Origin: Paenibacillus mangrovi
Lineage (GTDB): Bacteria; Bacillota; Bacilli; Paenibacillales; Paenibacillaceae
Direction of reading: 5' to 3'
Length of the DNA: 64,000 nt
Assembly (NCBI RefSeq): GCF_022898935.1
Contig: NZ_JALIRP010000016.1
Span: forward strand, 30,161 to 94,160
Under the pieces are notes generated by a model, which saw only the letters and a list, made by a program, of their open reading frames with translations, was not told the origin of the DNA and did not search any database. Below are positions 33,731 to 41,578 of this stretch, in pieces (positions within the stretch are counted from its first letter, which is position 1; each line of letters opens with the position of its first letter). The position numbers and the translations under genes were made by a program.

Positions 33731-35254
33731 TCACCTCTTCAATGATTCAAAATAATCGATATAATCTTCCGTAATGCTCTCTCCATCGACCACCAGATCT
33801 CCGATGGTTTCCATTGCGATCTCATTAATCTCGTCTAGCAGGAGCGTCGGCATCGTGCCGTACTTTTCGGCAATCTGATCTAGCTCAGTCGATGCGACTT
33901 GAGATTTTAATGCAAATAAGGTGTCCAAATGCGCTTGTCCAAGCTGTCCTGCGAACAGAGCCCATTCTTCTTCCATACCGGATGTATCCCACACCAGTGC
34001 CTGATCCTCAGCCGGTTGTTCAAGGTCAAGACTAGATTCAAGAGGAGCAGCATGCTCAGGCTCTTGTATCTCATCCCATACCTCCACCGTCAGCATATTC
34101 CGTACTTCTTCACTATCTTTTTGAAGTTCAGCCAGCCGCCCTGGGTCAATGGAAATCACAGGTCCAACCGGTTTTTCAGGTGTAAATTCCTTGTCCAAAA
34201 AGCGCTGGATCAGCGTTTCCGTCTCGCTCTTCAGCGTCACGCCCCGAAGGCGTCCTTTGAAGTGCTGAAGCTCTCTCAGTTTATTTTCCGTGCAGCGCAA
34301 AAGCTGTGTTATGTAATATCTAAGCGGGGGACATTTCCGAAGCTGGGATACTTGTAGAAGGATCGTTTTTCCGTACATCGATGCGTCATAGATGGCGCTC
34401 CGGAACAAATACCGCTGAGTCGCCTTTCCCTGGCCTTTGTAAAAGGTGCTGACCAGCTTTTTCCCTGTTGTTTTCTGCAAAAAGGAATCCACGAGTGCGA
34501 CCACTCCAGGCACATACGCTTCCAGAAGGACACTCCCGCCTTCCTGATAGAACTTGCTTCGCTGCACATCGTAGTCTGATAGCGTTAATATCTGCTCAAG
34601 CGTAAGTGAAGCCGGATCATCCGTAAACAGCCTCATCAGTTCCAGATCGAACAGTTCGCCTGTTTTAGCGGTCTCGGAATGCAAGAGGGTGTCCATCAAA
34701 GGAAGTTCCAGCTGGTGAACAAGCACAAAATCGCAGACCCAATCCGCCATATACCCGTTCAGCTTGGGATACCTTTTCCCGTAAGCGTCCCATAGCTGCA
34801 TCATTAAATCATAGCCCTGACTTGGAGTCTCCCAACCAACGCCATGAATCAGCTCATATAGATATACAAAAATATAAGACAGGTCTGTAAATAGATACTG
34901 CCCGGTGTGCACCTCGCTTCTCCAGTAAAAATACCAGCTGCGCTGCGCCTCATTCATCTGCTCATAAGTGGGCCAATAGCTCATAAAAGGGATAAAAGCC
35001 GTCTGCTCGCAAGTTAGCTCAGCAAAAGCTCTCGCCTGCTGCACAAACTGCTGTTCTCTTGACAGAGTTTTTATTAAAGGAATCGAATCCCCGGGAGGAC
35101 GCTCTTTTCGCTCCGGAATACTCATTCCCTGTAATCTCGAACTGCCTTGCTCCGTATCATCACTGATATCGATTTCCGCAAAGTCCAAAGACTTATTATA
35201 CGAATTCATGTAACCGTACATCACCATTTCAATAGAATATTTGTTCTGTTTTTT
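33731..35254 (-). CDS. TerB N-terminal domain protein
   Basis: The frame encodes about 507 residues from ATG 35254. The TerB_N domain is clear: QQARAFAELTCEQTAFIPFM, then QRSWYFYWRSEVHTGQYLFT and DLSYIFVYLYELIHGVGW. The C-terminal end (LLLDEINEIAMETIGDLVVD) resembles the TerB_C domain. TerB proteins were named from tellurite resistance and are linked to phage-defence and stress systems; the molecular role is open. The frame extends to ATG 35356, but that part lies in a repeat element, so 35254 is preferred. A TATAAT just upstream of it could be a -10 box, and later ATGs (35224, 35218, 35206) are possible. No good ribosome binding site was found. It leads the operon. Confidence 0.78.
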   Translation of the reverse strand, partial: KKQNKYSIEMVMYGYMNSYNKSLDFAEIDISDDTEQGSSRLQGMSIPERKERPPGDSIPLIKTLSREQQFVQQARAFAELTCEQTAFIPFMSYWPTYEQMNEAQRSWYFYWRSEVHTGQYLFTDLSYIFVYLYELIHGVGWETPSQGYDLMMQLWDAYGKRYPKLNGYMADWVCDFVLVHQLELPLMDTLLHSETAKTGELFDLELMRLFTDDPASLTLEQILTLSDYDVQRSKFYQEGGSVLLEAYVPGVVALVDSFLQKTTGKKLVSTFYKGQGKATQRYLFRSAIYDASMYGKTILLQVSQLRKCPPLRYYITQLLRCTENKLRELQHFKGRLRGVTLKSETETLIQRFLDKEFTPEKPVGPVISIDPGRLAELQKDSEEVRNMLTVEVWDEIQEPEHAAPLESSLDLEQPAEDQALVWDTSGMEEEWALFAGQLGQAHLDTLFALKSQVASTELDQIAEKYGTMPTLLLDEINEIAMETIGDLVVDGESITEDYIDYFESLKR

Positions 35255-35285
35255 CATTATAATACAAATCGGTTGCGGATGTTCG

Positions 35286-35380
35286 CCGAAATTAAAGTAA
35301 TGGACTGACCTCAAAAACAAACATAGCGGCAGACATGGACCAGAAAATAAAGTCATAGACTGCCGCTGTTTTATTGAGCT
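35286..35380. repeat. Dispersed palindromic repeat, copy 1
   Basis: About 95 bp aligns by eye (roughly 80%) with 62787-62884 in the same orientation. It contains an imperfect palindrome with arms GCGGCAG and CTGCCGC around AAAATAAAG. Its left part TGGACTGACCTCAAAAA (35301-35317) resembles terminal sequences of IS3/IS150-family elements, so this could be an IS-end remnant or a miniature element. Confidence 0.65.
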
Positions 35381-35430
35381 GATGCTTCCTGTTGTATAGT
35401 GTTATGGGTGGGTTAACGTGTTAAGAGGCA

Positions 35431-35919
35431 CTAATGAGTCTTTTGTTTCTGCATAATGTGGGACACAATCTCTTTTCGCTCGGTTTCTTCGAAGGTGAAG
35501 ATCTTCGGGCGATCTGGGATGTCAAACTGAATGTGAGAATGGGAGAACTCCATAACCAGAGTGCCGATCGGCTTATCCTGATGATTTTTAATTACCATCC
35601 AAAAAATACGAATTTCATGACCTGGAGTACCCCATTTGGCTTTTTCCAATGAATTTCGGAACAGAAGGCAATCCGCGATCACAAAATCATCTTCTTTGGC
35701 CGTGTCTACCAATTGAAATCCATTGCGCTGCAGCTCCTGCCAAGCAGGGGGTATTAATTTGCCCAGATACATGCCGTACGTCGCATCCTCATATTCAGGA
35801 AACAGAGCAATAAGTTCATCTTTACTAGCGGTAAGCACCGCGCTCCAGTTACACTCGATATACGCATCGAATGCCATACTCAATTGTTCAATTGTCATTT
35901 CTGGGTTCATTTCGATCAT
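35431..35919 (-). CDS. Hypothetical protein, divergent from a MerR regulator
   Basis: I do not recognise this 162-residue protein. It is soluble, acidic and aromatic-rich, with no signal peptide or membrane helix. Landmarks are IEQLSMAFDAYIECNWSAVL (about 10-29) and GHEIRIFWMVIKNHQDKPIG (about 99-118). A good GGAGGAA lies seven to nine bases before ATG 35919. It is divergent from the MerR regulator across 158 bases that hold an 11-bp inverted repeat, so it is a likely target of that regulator. The TerB_N operon begins about 180 bases downstream of its stop, past a repeat element; a role with that operon is unproven. Confidence 0.7.
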   Translation of the reverse strand: MIEMNPEMTIEQLSMAFDAYIECNWSAVLTASKDELIALFPEYEDATYGMYLGKLIPPAWQELQRNGFQLVDTAKEDDFVIADCLLFRNSLEKAKWGTPGHEIRIFWMVIKNHQDKPIGTLVMEFSHSHIQFDIPDRPKIFTFEETERKEIVSHIMQKQKTH

Positions 35920-35987
35920 CTACACATTCCTCCATCCGCTTTTATTAACGAATTACAACTTCATTGTATATCAGTAAAGCAAATGCA

Positions 35988-36040
35988 AAGGTTTTGATAA
36001 AAATCTATCGAATTATCAGGAGTGAAAACATCAAAACCTT
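35988..36040. promoter_or_regulatory. 11-bp inverted repeat upstream of MerR regulator
   Basis: AAGGTTTTGAT (35988-35998) and ATCAAAACCTT (36030-36040) are a perfect inverted repeat with a 31-base spacer. A further CCTTATAAGG follows at 36037. It lies between the divergent MerR and hypothetical genes and is a probable operator region. Confidence 0.55.
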
Positions 36041-36077
36041 ATAAGGGATATAACCTTAATAGCAAACAGGGGGAATC

Positions 36078-36785
36078 ATGAACCGTCTATTGCGACCTGC
36101 GGATATCGCCAAACAGTTAGGGATAAGTACAAGCTCTTTACGAAACTATGAAACTCGGGGACTCGTACCGCCTGCCAGGAGGGCTCCCAATGGATATCGA
36201 GAATATACCTCCGAGCATGCTGCCTATTTTGAATGCATCGTTGCCATGTCGCCAGGGTTCGGCATGGAAATCACCTCGTCTGTCCTTTCTCTGCTTCAAC
36301 GAAAAGAGCTTGGGGAAGCGCTCTGGTTGCTCAACGATGCCCAAGCTGCCACGCATGAGGATCGCAAAATGCTGGATGAAGCTGAAGGGCTGCTGGTACA
36401 GATCAAAGAGGAACAAAGGGGGGACAGTAACTGGAAGACCATAGGGGAAATGGCGACAGCTACGAATCTATCTGCATCCACTCTCCGGTATTGGGAAAAG
36501 GAGGGGTACATTCAGTCTGCGAGAAATAACGAAACAAATCACTATCGCCATTATGACCTGTTTCAAGCCGTGAAAATTTGGCTGTTGAAATCGACCCAAA
36601 ACGCAGTCTATTCCAGCGACGTGGTTCTTCTTAAACAAGCGATTGCAAAACTACCAGAGGGTGACTTGCATACATTACAATCGGTGATCGAGACTGCGCG
36701 AAAGGCACTGGTTCAGCGCAACAGAGAGCAGCTTTGGGGGCTGAATCGTTTGTATCAGTTGTGTACGGTACTCAAGTTGTTTTGA
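36078..36785 (+). CDS. MerR-family regulator with two MerR HTH domains (TioE-like)
   Basis: The 235-residue protein carries two MerR winged-helix domains. The first is RPADIAKQLGISTSSLRNYE, then GLVPPARRAPNGYREYT (6-46); the second is KTIGEMATATNLSASTLRYW, then EKEGYIQSARNNETNHYRHYD (about 120-160). Two fused domains in one chain are unusual, as MerR proteins normally dimerise; similar fusions are called TioE-type. The C-terminus is a short helical part with no metal-binding cysteines. It probably controls itself and the divergent gene. GGGGG lies eight bases before the ATG. Confidence 0.87.
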   Translation: MNRLLRPADIAKQLGISTSSLRNYETRGLVPPARRAPNGYREYTSEHAAYFECIVAMSPGFGMEITSSVLSLLQRKELGEALWLLNDAQAATHEDRKMLDEAEGLLVQIKEEQRGDSNWKTIGEMATATNLSASTLRYWEKEGYIQSARNNETNHYRHYDLFQAVKIWLLKSTQNAVYSSDVVLLKQAIAKLPEGDLHTLQSVIETARKALVQRNREQLWGLNRLYQLCTVLKLF

Positions 36786-36821
36786 AGTGGTTGTCAAAGA
36801 ACAGCGGGTGAAATTTATGAT

Positions 36822-36861
36822 AAAAAATAAAAGCGGCTAGCCCGCTATTGGACTAACCGCT
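36822..36861 (-). terminator. Intrinsic terminator of hsp20
   Basis: AGCGGCTAG (36832-36840) pairs with CTAACCGCT (36853-36861); on the minus strand TTTTATTTTTTA follows. Confidence 0.8.
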
Positions 36862-36887
36862 GATGGGTTCCAATTATCGCAAAATGC

Positions 36888-37325
36888 TTAATGGAACTCG
36901 ACGTCGATTCTTTTTTTGGTTTCCCCTTGTTTTTGCATGTGGACCTCCAGCACCCCATTTTTGTAGGTGGCCTTTACGTTATCAGGAGAAACATTAGCCG
37001 GCAATGTCACCAAACGTTGGAATCGACCCACATAGCGTTCCTGCCTATGCATCTGCTCTTCTTTCATATCATTCGTCTTTTTGAGCGTGCCGCTGATTGA
37101 CAGCGTATTATGTTCAATATCGATATGGACATCCTCTTTTTTCTCCAAGCCAGGAATGTCACACATCGCCACGACCTCGCTGCCCGTTTCGTATACATCC
37201 ACACTCAAATTGCCCAGGTTTTGGCGCATACTACGGAGAGCAGAAAAATCATTGTTGAAGAACTGGTCCATCTCCCGTCTCATTTGATCCAGTTGGCGGA
37301 ATGGTTCGTATGGCACTAAAGGCAT
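36888..37325 (-). CDS. Hsp20/alpha-crystallin family small heat shock protein
   Basis: This 145-residue chaperone holds aggregation-prone proteins without ATP. The N-terminal part (MPLVPYEPFRQLDQMRREMD) is followed by an alpha-crystallin domain (about 40-130) with SVDVYETGSEVVAMCDIPGL, and ends with NGVLEVHMQKQ and an extension. An AAAGGAGG lies ten bases before the ATG. It stands alone. No CIRCE element (inverted repeat with a nine-base spacer) was recognised upstream, so its control is unclear. Confidence 0.92.
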   Translation of the reverse strand: MPLVPYEPFRQLDQMRREMDQFFNNDFSALRSMRQNLGNLSVDVYETGSEVVAMCDIPGLEKKEDVHIDIEHNTLSISGTLKKTNDMKEEQMHRQERYVGRFQRLVTLPANVSPDNVKATYKNGVLEVHMQKQGETKKRIDVEFH

Positions 37326-37757
37326 TTTGCTGCATCCTCCTTTGTTTTTTTCAGGCTTATTTTTACCCGGGGATGGAATATTATGCTCGCTTTAGTTCAT
37401 TAAAGGGACATTAAAATCTCTTGTAAAAAAACCGGATTATCCCTGAGTTAGTTCCAGCTCTTGCTCGAATCCCAGCTTCTCTATTTGATGGATCGAAGTG
37501 TTTTTATAATATCAAATGGTAAACGGAAAATTAAGAAATTGGATGAAGAAAATAAGGAACTACGTGAGCAACTAAAATTTGCTTATGCAGAGGTTTATAA
37601 AAAAATCTAAGAGCACTCCGTTTCCTACTTGTTCAACAAACGGGCCATTTTCTTGAAAAAGGGAAGGGATTATTCGTAAGTAAATCGAAGTTAATCAGAA
37701 GATGTTATTTAGTTTAGCATCGGGATGTACTACCCAACATTAAGGAGGAAATCGATT
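37326..37757. other. Intergenic stretch with decayed sequences
   Basis: No intact gene is seen here. It holds the hsp20 promoter region, a ~40-codon coiled-coil fragment (37488-37610) and the ribosome binding site of the VOC gene. Confidence 0.6.
37488..37610 (+). pseudogene. Possible remnant of a transposon accessory protein (DUF6262/TnpC-like)
   Basis: A 40-residue open frame ends in NGKRKIKKLDEENKELREQL and then KFAYAEVYKKI. The coiled coil with EN.ELREQL and a Tyr-rich end recalls the C-terminus of DUF6262/TnpC proteins of Tn554-like transposons. No start or upstream domain remains, and other explanations are possible. Confidence 0.3.
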
Positions 37758-38173
37758 ATGAGCGACAAACAGATATTACGTGGACTCACCACAGTCAGTT
37801 TTTGGACGGATGATCTAGAAGCGGCAAAGAAGTGGTACGCCGATCTATTGGGTATCAAACCATACTTCGAACGTCCAGGATATGCCGAGTTTCGCCTCGG
37901 TGACTACCAGCACGAGCTAGGCCTGATCGATAGCCGCTACGCGCCCGATAGTTCAGCGACCGGCCCGGCCGGTGCTGTAGTGTACTGGCATGTCGACGAT
38001 GTAACATAACTTTCAAGAAGTTGCTATCTATGGGGGCGAAAGAGTACGAGGCACCCACTGAGCGCGGCCAGGGGTTCATCACCGCTTCCGTGGTCGATCC
38101 CTTTGGGAACATCCTAGGCATTATGTACAATCAGCACTATTTGGAGGTTCTAGGTTCAACTGGAAAAGTGTGA
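37758..38173 (+). pseudogene. VOC/glyoxalase-family protein, frameshifted
   Basis: ATG 37758, with AAGGAGG about nine bases upstream, opens a VOC-fold protein: LRGLTTVSFWTDDLEAAKKW, then YADLLGIKPYFERPGYAEFR. The frame stops at 38007-38009 (VYWHVDDVT), while a shifted frame continues the family: TFKKLLSMGAKEYEAPTERG, QGFITASVVDPFGNILGIMY and NQHYLEVL up to 38173. One lost base near 38005 explains this. A whole protein of about 138 residues would be a typical two-motif VOC enzyme such as a lactoylglutathione-lyase-like or resistance protein. It may be inactive or reflect a sequencing error. Confidence 0.8.
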
Positions 38174-38397
38174 GCCTCGCTGTCGGCATTCACAGTTCAC
38201 AGAGGCTTGGCAAGTTGCACTGTGGGGCGTAGCAATTACCCATACAGTGGCAGCTGTATCGATTTATGTTTTGCTTACCCCAACTGTTCAGTATTCAAAT
38301 ACTATTCTGGAGACAAAAAGCTCAAGAAAAGTGAATAAAAGGGCTTCACGAGGTAATATTAGTAACGGACTATTCCAGAATAGGACGCTTTAATTGA

Positions 38398-38427
38398 TAA
38401 AAGGAGAGTGTGCTCTCCTTTATTTTT
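38398..38427 (+). terminator. Intrinsic terminator
   Basis: AAAGGAGAG pairs with CTCTCCTTT around TGTG, followed by ATTTTTAAG. It would end transcripts from the VOC gene or decayed sequence upstream. Confidence 0.75.
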
Positions 38428-38562
38428 AAGGATTTTTATAATTTAGGTCTTGATAATAAATTTTCATAACTTTTTAGAGAATAAAACGTTGGTAACTATT
38501 TTATTGAAGAAAAGACTGTAATTTACCAAACTCTAAATGGCATGTTTCAGCAGTTCTGGTTC

Positions 38563-38817
38563 TCAAATGAACCCTGTAAGTTCCACTTCCAGCCTTGTTG
38601 TCACCGGAGTAATCTCAAGCTTGGCAACTTTCATATGAATATGGTCAAATGGATTGCAACCCATGAACAATCAGAGAATTTGGAGCCTTTTCTCCTCCTT
38701 AATAATATGACATAGCGTGTTGACCTCTGTACCATTTACATAAAAATTCTTCTTCACAATGGATTTGGCGATGTTGTACATTCCTTCGATGATTAGATGC
38801 AGCAGAATCAGAATAGG
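38563..38817 (-). pseudogene. Decayed open frame with an in-frame TGA
   Basis: The minus-strand frame reads EGMYNIAKSIVKKNFYVNGT, then EVNTLCHIIKEEKRLQIL, stops at 38671-38673 and continues with MGCNPFDHIHMKVAKLEITP to a second stop at 38563. The family is not recognised. Low-complexity chance is not excluded. Confidence 0.25.
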
Positions 38818-38859
38818 TCACAAAAAAATAGAGCTGATTCCGCTTTGACCTCCAAAACT

Positions 38860-38897
38860 AAAAAAAGGCACAATCCACTGATGTGATTGCACCTTTT
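38860..38897 (-). terminator. Intrinsic terminator of the ABC-2 transporter pair
   Basis: AAAAGG and CAATC pair with GATTG and CCTTTT, with a two-base internal mismatch; on the minus strand seven T residues follow. It lies about 70 bases past the permease stop. Confidence 0.65.
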
Positions 38898-38967
38898 ACA
38901 AACATAGACGCCATACGTTGGCCCTTTGTTACAAAAAAATATGAGACCCTACCCGACGCTCCACCGA

Positions 38968-40020
38968 TTACAACTTACGGTACTTTTTCAGCGCCAAAAT
39001 ATTCAGTACAATAAACAGTCCGGCAAATAGCACCAGCACGCCAAGATCCAGAGCGATGTCGGAAAAGCCGAGTCCTTTGTACATTACGCTTTTTAGTGCA
39101 TCGGCTCCGTAATATAAAGGCATGATTCTGGCAATGACCTGAACCCAGTTCGCCATGTGGTCCAGCGGGAAAATACCGGCGAAAAAGATCTGCGGAATAA
39201 TGACAATCGGTATAAACTGCACCATTTGGAACTCCGATGAAGCGAATGTCGATAACAGAATTCCGAGCGAAAGCGCGACAAATGCGAGCAACAGATTCGT
39301 TAACAGGACATACCAGATGGATCCAGCCAGGTTTATATCCAGCACCATGGTTGCATAGAGCACGATGATCACCGTTTGGATAAAAGCGAAAATACCATAA
39401 CCCGCCAGATACCCGACGATGACCTCTCCCCTGCGAATCGGCGTGGACATTAAACGTTCCAGCGTTCCGGTTATGCGTTCCCGAAGCAGTCCAATGCCTG
39501 AAATCAGGAACACGAAGAAAAAAACAAAGAATCCAATCAATATCGGACTTAACGTATCGAAAAAGGTTGTATCCGCGCTGCCATATACATAATCCGTTGT
39601 CAGCGTAAGTTTGGGTGATACAGCATTCCCCGGTTTCTGATTCATGTCCGAAAATGTGGCGGCCGCTTGGCTGATTTTCATTTGCAGCGCCTTGGACTGG
39701 GAAGGATCCGTATTTTTCAGAATTAAATGAATGCCTGAGTCCTGCATTTCAATGACTGCATCCAGCTGATCCTGCACCAGCGTATCCTTATCCGCCTTCT
39801 CATAGGAAACAACATCCATTCCCTGCTGCTTCATCTGCTCAATAATTTTGGGATTCAGGTTCACGACGCCAATTTTGGCGTCAGATGCATTCCCCGTATG
39901 ATTAAATAAATAATACATCAATGACAACACCAGCAGTGGTGCCAAGAACAGCATTGCCAATGTTCTCTTGTCTCGCAGCAGCTGCTCGCAGATTCTTCGT
40001 ACTAGCGCTTTGATTCTCAT
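38968..40020 (-). CDS. ABC-2 type transporter permease
   Basis: The 350-residue permease has an N-terminal helix (TLAMLFLAPLLVLSLMYYLF, about 20-39), a large extracellular domain and five to six C-terminal helices starting ILIGFFVFFFVFLISGIGLL. ERITGTLERLMSTPIRRGEV is the classic ABC-2 coupling segment. It probably exports a drug, lipid or peptide. The ATG at 40020 overlaps the ATPase stop (ATGA) and has AGGAGG about eight bases upstream; a longer frame to 40146 is disregarded. Confidence 0.88.
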   Translation of the reverse strand: MRIKALVRRICEQLLRDKRTLAMLFLAPLLVLSLMYYLFNHTGNASDAKIGVVNLNPKIIEQMKQQGMDVVSYEKADKDTLVQDQLDAVIEMQDSGIHLILKNTDPSQSKALQMKISQAAATFSDMNQKPGNAVSPKLTLTTDYVYGSADTTFFDTLSPILIGFFVFFFVFLISGIGLLRERITGTLERLMSTPIRRGEVIVGYLAGYGIFAFIQTVIIVLYATMVLDINLAGSIWYVLLTNLLLAFVALSLGILLSTFASSEFQMVQFIPIVIIPQIFFAGIFPLDHMANWVQVIARIMPLYYGADALKSVMYKGLGFSDIALDLGVLVLFAGLFIVLNILALKKYRKL

Positions 40021-40742
40021 GACTCTCTGCCTCCTGCCTGCAGAAATACTTCTTCCAAGCTCGTGGCATGGTACTGCCGCTTCAGCTGCTCCGGTGTGCC
40101 GCGGGTCAGAATCTTCCCTTCCCTCACCATGGCCAGCATATCGCATTTATCCGCTTCATCCATCACATGCGTCGTAACGATAATCGTTTTGTGCTCGTCG
40201 CTCTTGAGCCGGGTTAACTCATTCCAAATGGACTGTCTCAGCTCCGGATCGATTCCGACCGTCGGCTCATCCAGAATGAGTACGGACGGATTATGAATGA
40301 GTGCAATCGCCAAGGACAATCTTCGTTTCATGCCGCCGGAATAGGCAGCTACCTTTTTGCCAAGCTCATCCTTCAGATTAACAAGCTCTGCGGCATAGCT
40401 GATCCGCTCTTTCTGCTCCGTTTTGCCCATTTTGAACATCGAAGCAAAAAACTTAAGGTTCTCTTCGCCAGTGAGTTCATTGTACAAAGCATCCGATTGA
40501 GCCATATACCCGATCTGCTGGAGCATGGCCAAACTTGGCATTTTCGTTTGAAGGACCTCAACCAAGCCCTCATCCGGCATATCCATGCCGACCATCATTT
40601 TCACAAGCGTTGTTTTCCCGGCGCCAGACGGACCAATGAGCCCGTAAATCTGACCTTTCTCCATATTCAAATCAACTCCGGAGAGCACCGTTTTCTTGCC
40701 AAAGCTCTTGCTGACCTGCTGCACCTTTACTGTCGTTTCCAT
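40017..40742 (-). CDS. ABC transporter ATP-binding protein
   Basis: The 241-residue ATPase has Walker A GPSGAGKTT (about 37-45), Q-loop GYMAQSD (near 82), signature YSGGMKRRLSLA (about 134), Walker B LILDEPTVGID (about 155) and a switch His in VTTHVMDEADKCD. It powers the permease encoded downstream. Start ATG 40742 has GGAGG eight bases upstream. The TetR gene at 40900 is divergent and probably represses the pair. Confidence 0.92.
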   Translation of the reverse strand: METTVKVQQVSKSFGKKTVLSGVDLNMEKGQIYGLIGPSGAGKTTLVKMMVGMDMPDEGLVEVLQTKMPSLAMLQQIGYMAQSDALYNELTGEENLKFFASMFKMGKTEQKERISYAAELVNLKDELGKKVAAYSGGMKRRLSLAIALIHNPSVLILDEPTVGIDPELRQSIWNELTRLKSDEHKTIIVTTHVMDEADKCDMLAMVREGKILTRGTPEQLKRQYHATSLEEVFLQAGGRES

Positions 40743-40899
40743 ACGTCTAACCTCCATAAGATAATGAACACCGCGTTGATTATCTTCCATGCCTTCATTA
40801 TAATCAATCCATAGAGTTACTACAATGAACAGAATCTCCGAATGTGATCATTAACTGTCCGCGAACGAAATAAATTCGTTTACTAGGAGGAATGCAAGT

Positions 40900-41553
40900 A
40901 TGGATCAACCGACCGACCGGCGAATTCTTCGCACGAAAGCCGTTATAAGGGATGCCATGACGGAGCTGATTGAAAAAAAAGGTTTTGAGGCGCTGACCGT
41001 AAAAGACATCACCACCAGAGCCCGCATTAACCGCGGAACGTTCTATCTTCACTACCGGGATAAGTACGATCTTCTAGAGCAAAGCGAACAGGAGTTGATT
41101 GAAGGGTTGATCGCGATCATCAGCACATTACAACCCTTTAATCAGGAATTACTCATCTCTATGGATAAGCCCGTTCCGCAAATCGTAAATGCATTAGAAT
41201 ATATCAACGAGCATGCGGATTTTTTGAAAACCATTCTTGGGCCTAAAGGAGACCCCGCCTTCCATCCTCGGCTGAAGTCCATGATGTGGAAGTATCTATT
41301 TGAGAAAAATGTGACCCCCTTCATCAAAAAAGAAAACGCCCTTGTGCCGACGGAATATCTTGTCGCTTACATTGCTTCGGCCCACATGGGCATCATTCAG
41401 GAATGGCTGAAGCAGGGCCGCAGGGAATCGCCATACGAAATCGCTTTGATCATGACAAAGATTAACTTAAAGGGTCCTTTGTATGCCGCAGGCATATTCA
41501 AGCAGATGCGGGAAGCTGAATTAATAGATCATGAGGAGCATGAACAAAATTGA
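40900..41553 (+). CDS. TetR/AcrR-family regulator
   Basis: The 217-residue regulator has a TetR helix-turn-helix (RDAMTELIEKKGFEALTVKD, then ITTRARINRGTFYLHYRDKY, about 16-57) and a helical C-terminal ligand domain of the TetR_C_33 type. AGGAGG lies nine bases before ATG 40900. It is divergent from the ABC-2 exporter and most likely represses it. A methyltransferase gene follows 25 bases after its stop, probably in the same transcript. Confidence 0.9.
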   Translation: MDQPTDRRILRTKAVIRDAMTELIEKKGFEALTVKDITTRARINRGTFYLHYRDKYDLLEQSEQELIEGLIAIISTLQPFNQELLISMDKPVPQIVNALEYINEHADFLKTILGPKGDPAFHPRLKSMMWKYLFEKNVTPFIKKENALVPTEYLVAYIASAHMGIIQEWLKQGRRESPYEIALIMTKINLKGPLYAAGIFKQMREAELIDHEEHEQN

Positions 41554-41578
41554 AAAAAAATACCGGGAGGAATATAAC

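Larger units (their letters stand above)
38174..38967. other. Gene-poor stretch with decayed sequence
   Basis: No intact gene was found. An open frame without a start codon (about 38170-38394, with TEAWQVALWGVAITHTVAAV) and a minus-strand frame interrupted by TGA (38563-38817) look like remnants. Terminators lie at 38398-38427 and 38860-38897. Confidence 0.55.

Noticed and set aside
38170..38394. Open plus-strand frame with a hydrophobic stretch after the VOC gene
   Set aside because: It lacks any start codon with a ribosome binding site; kept only as part of the decayed stretch.
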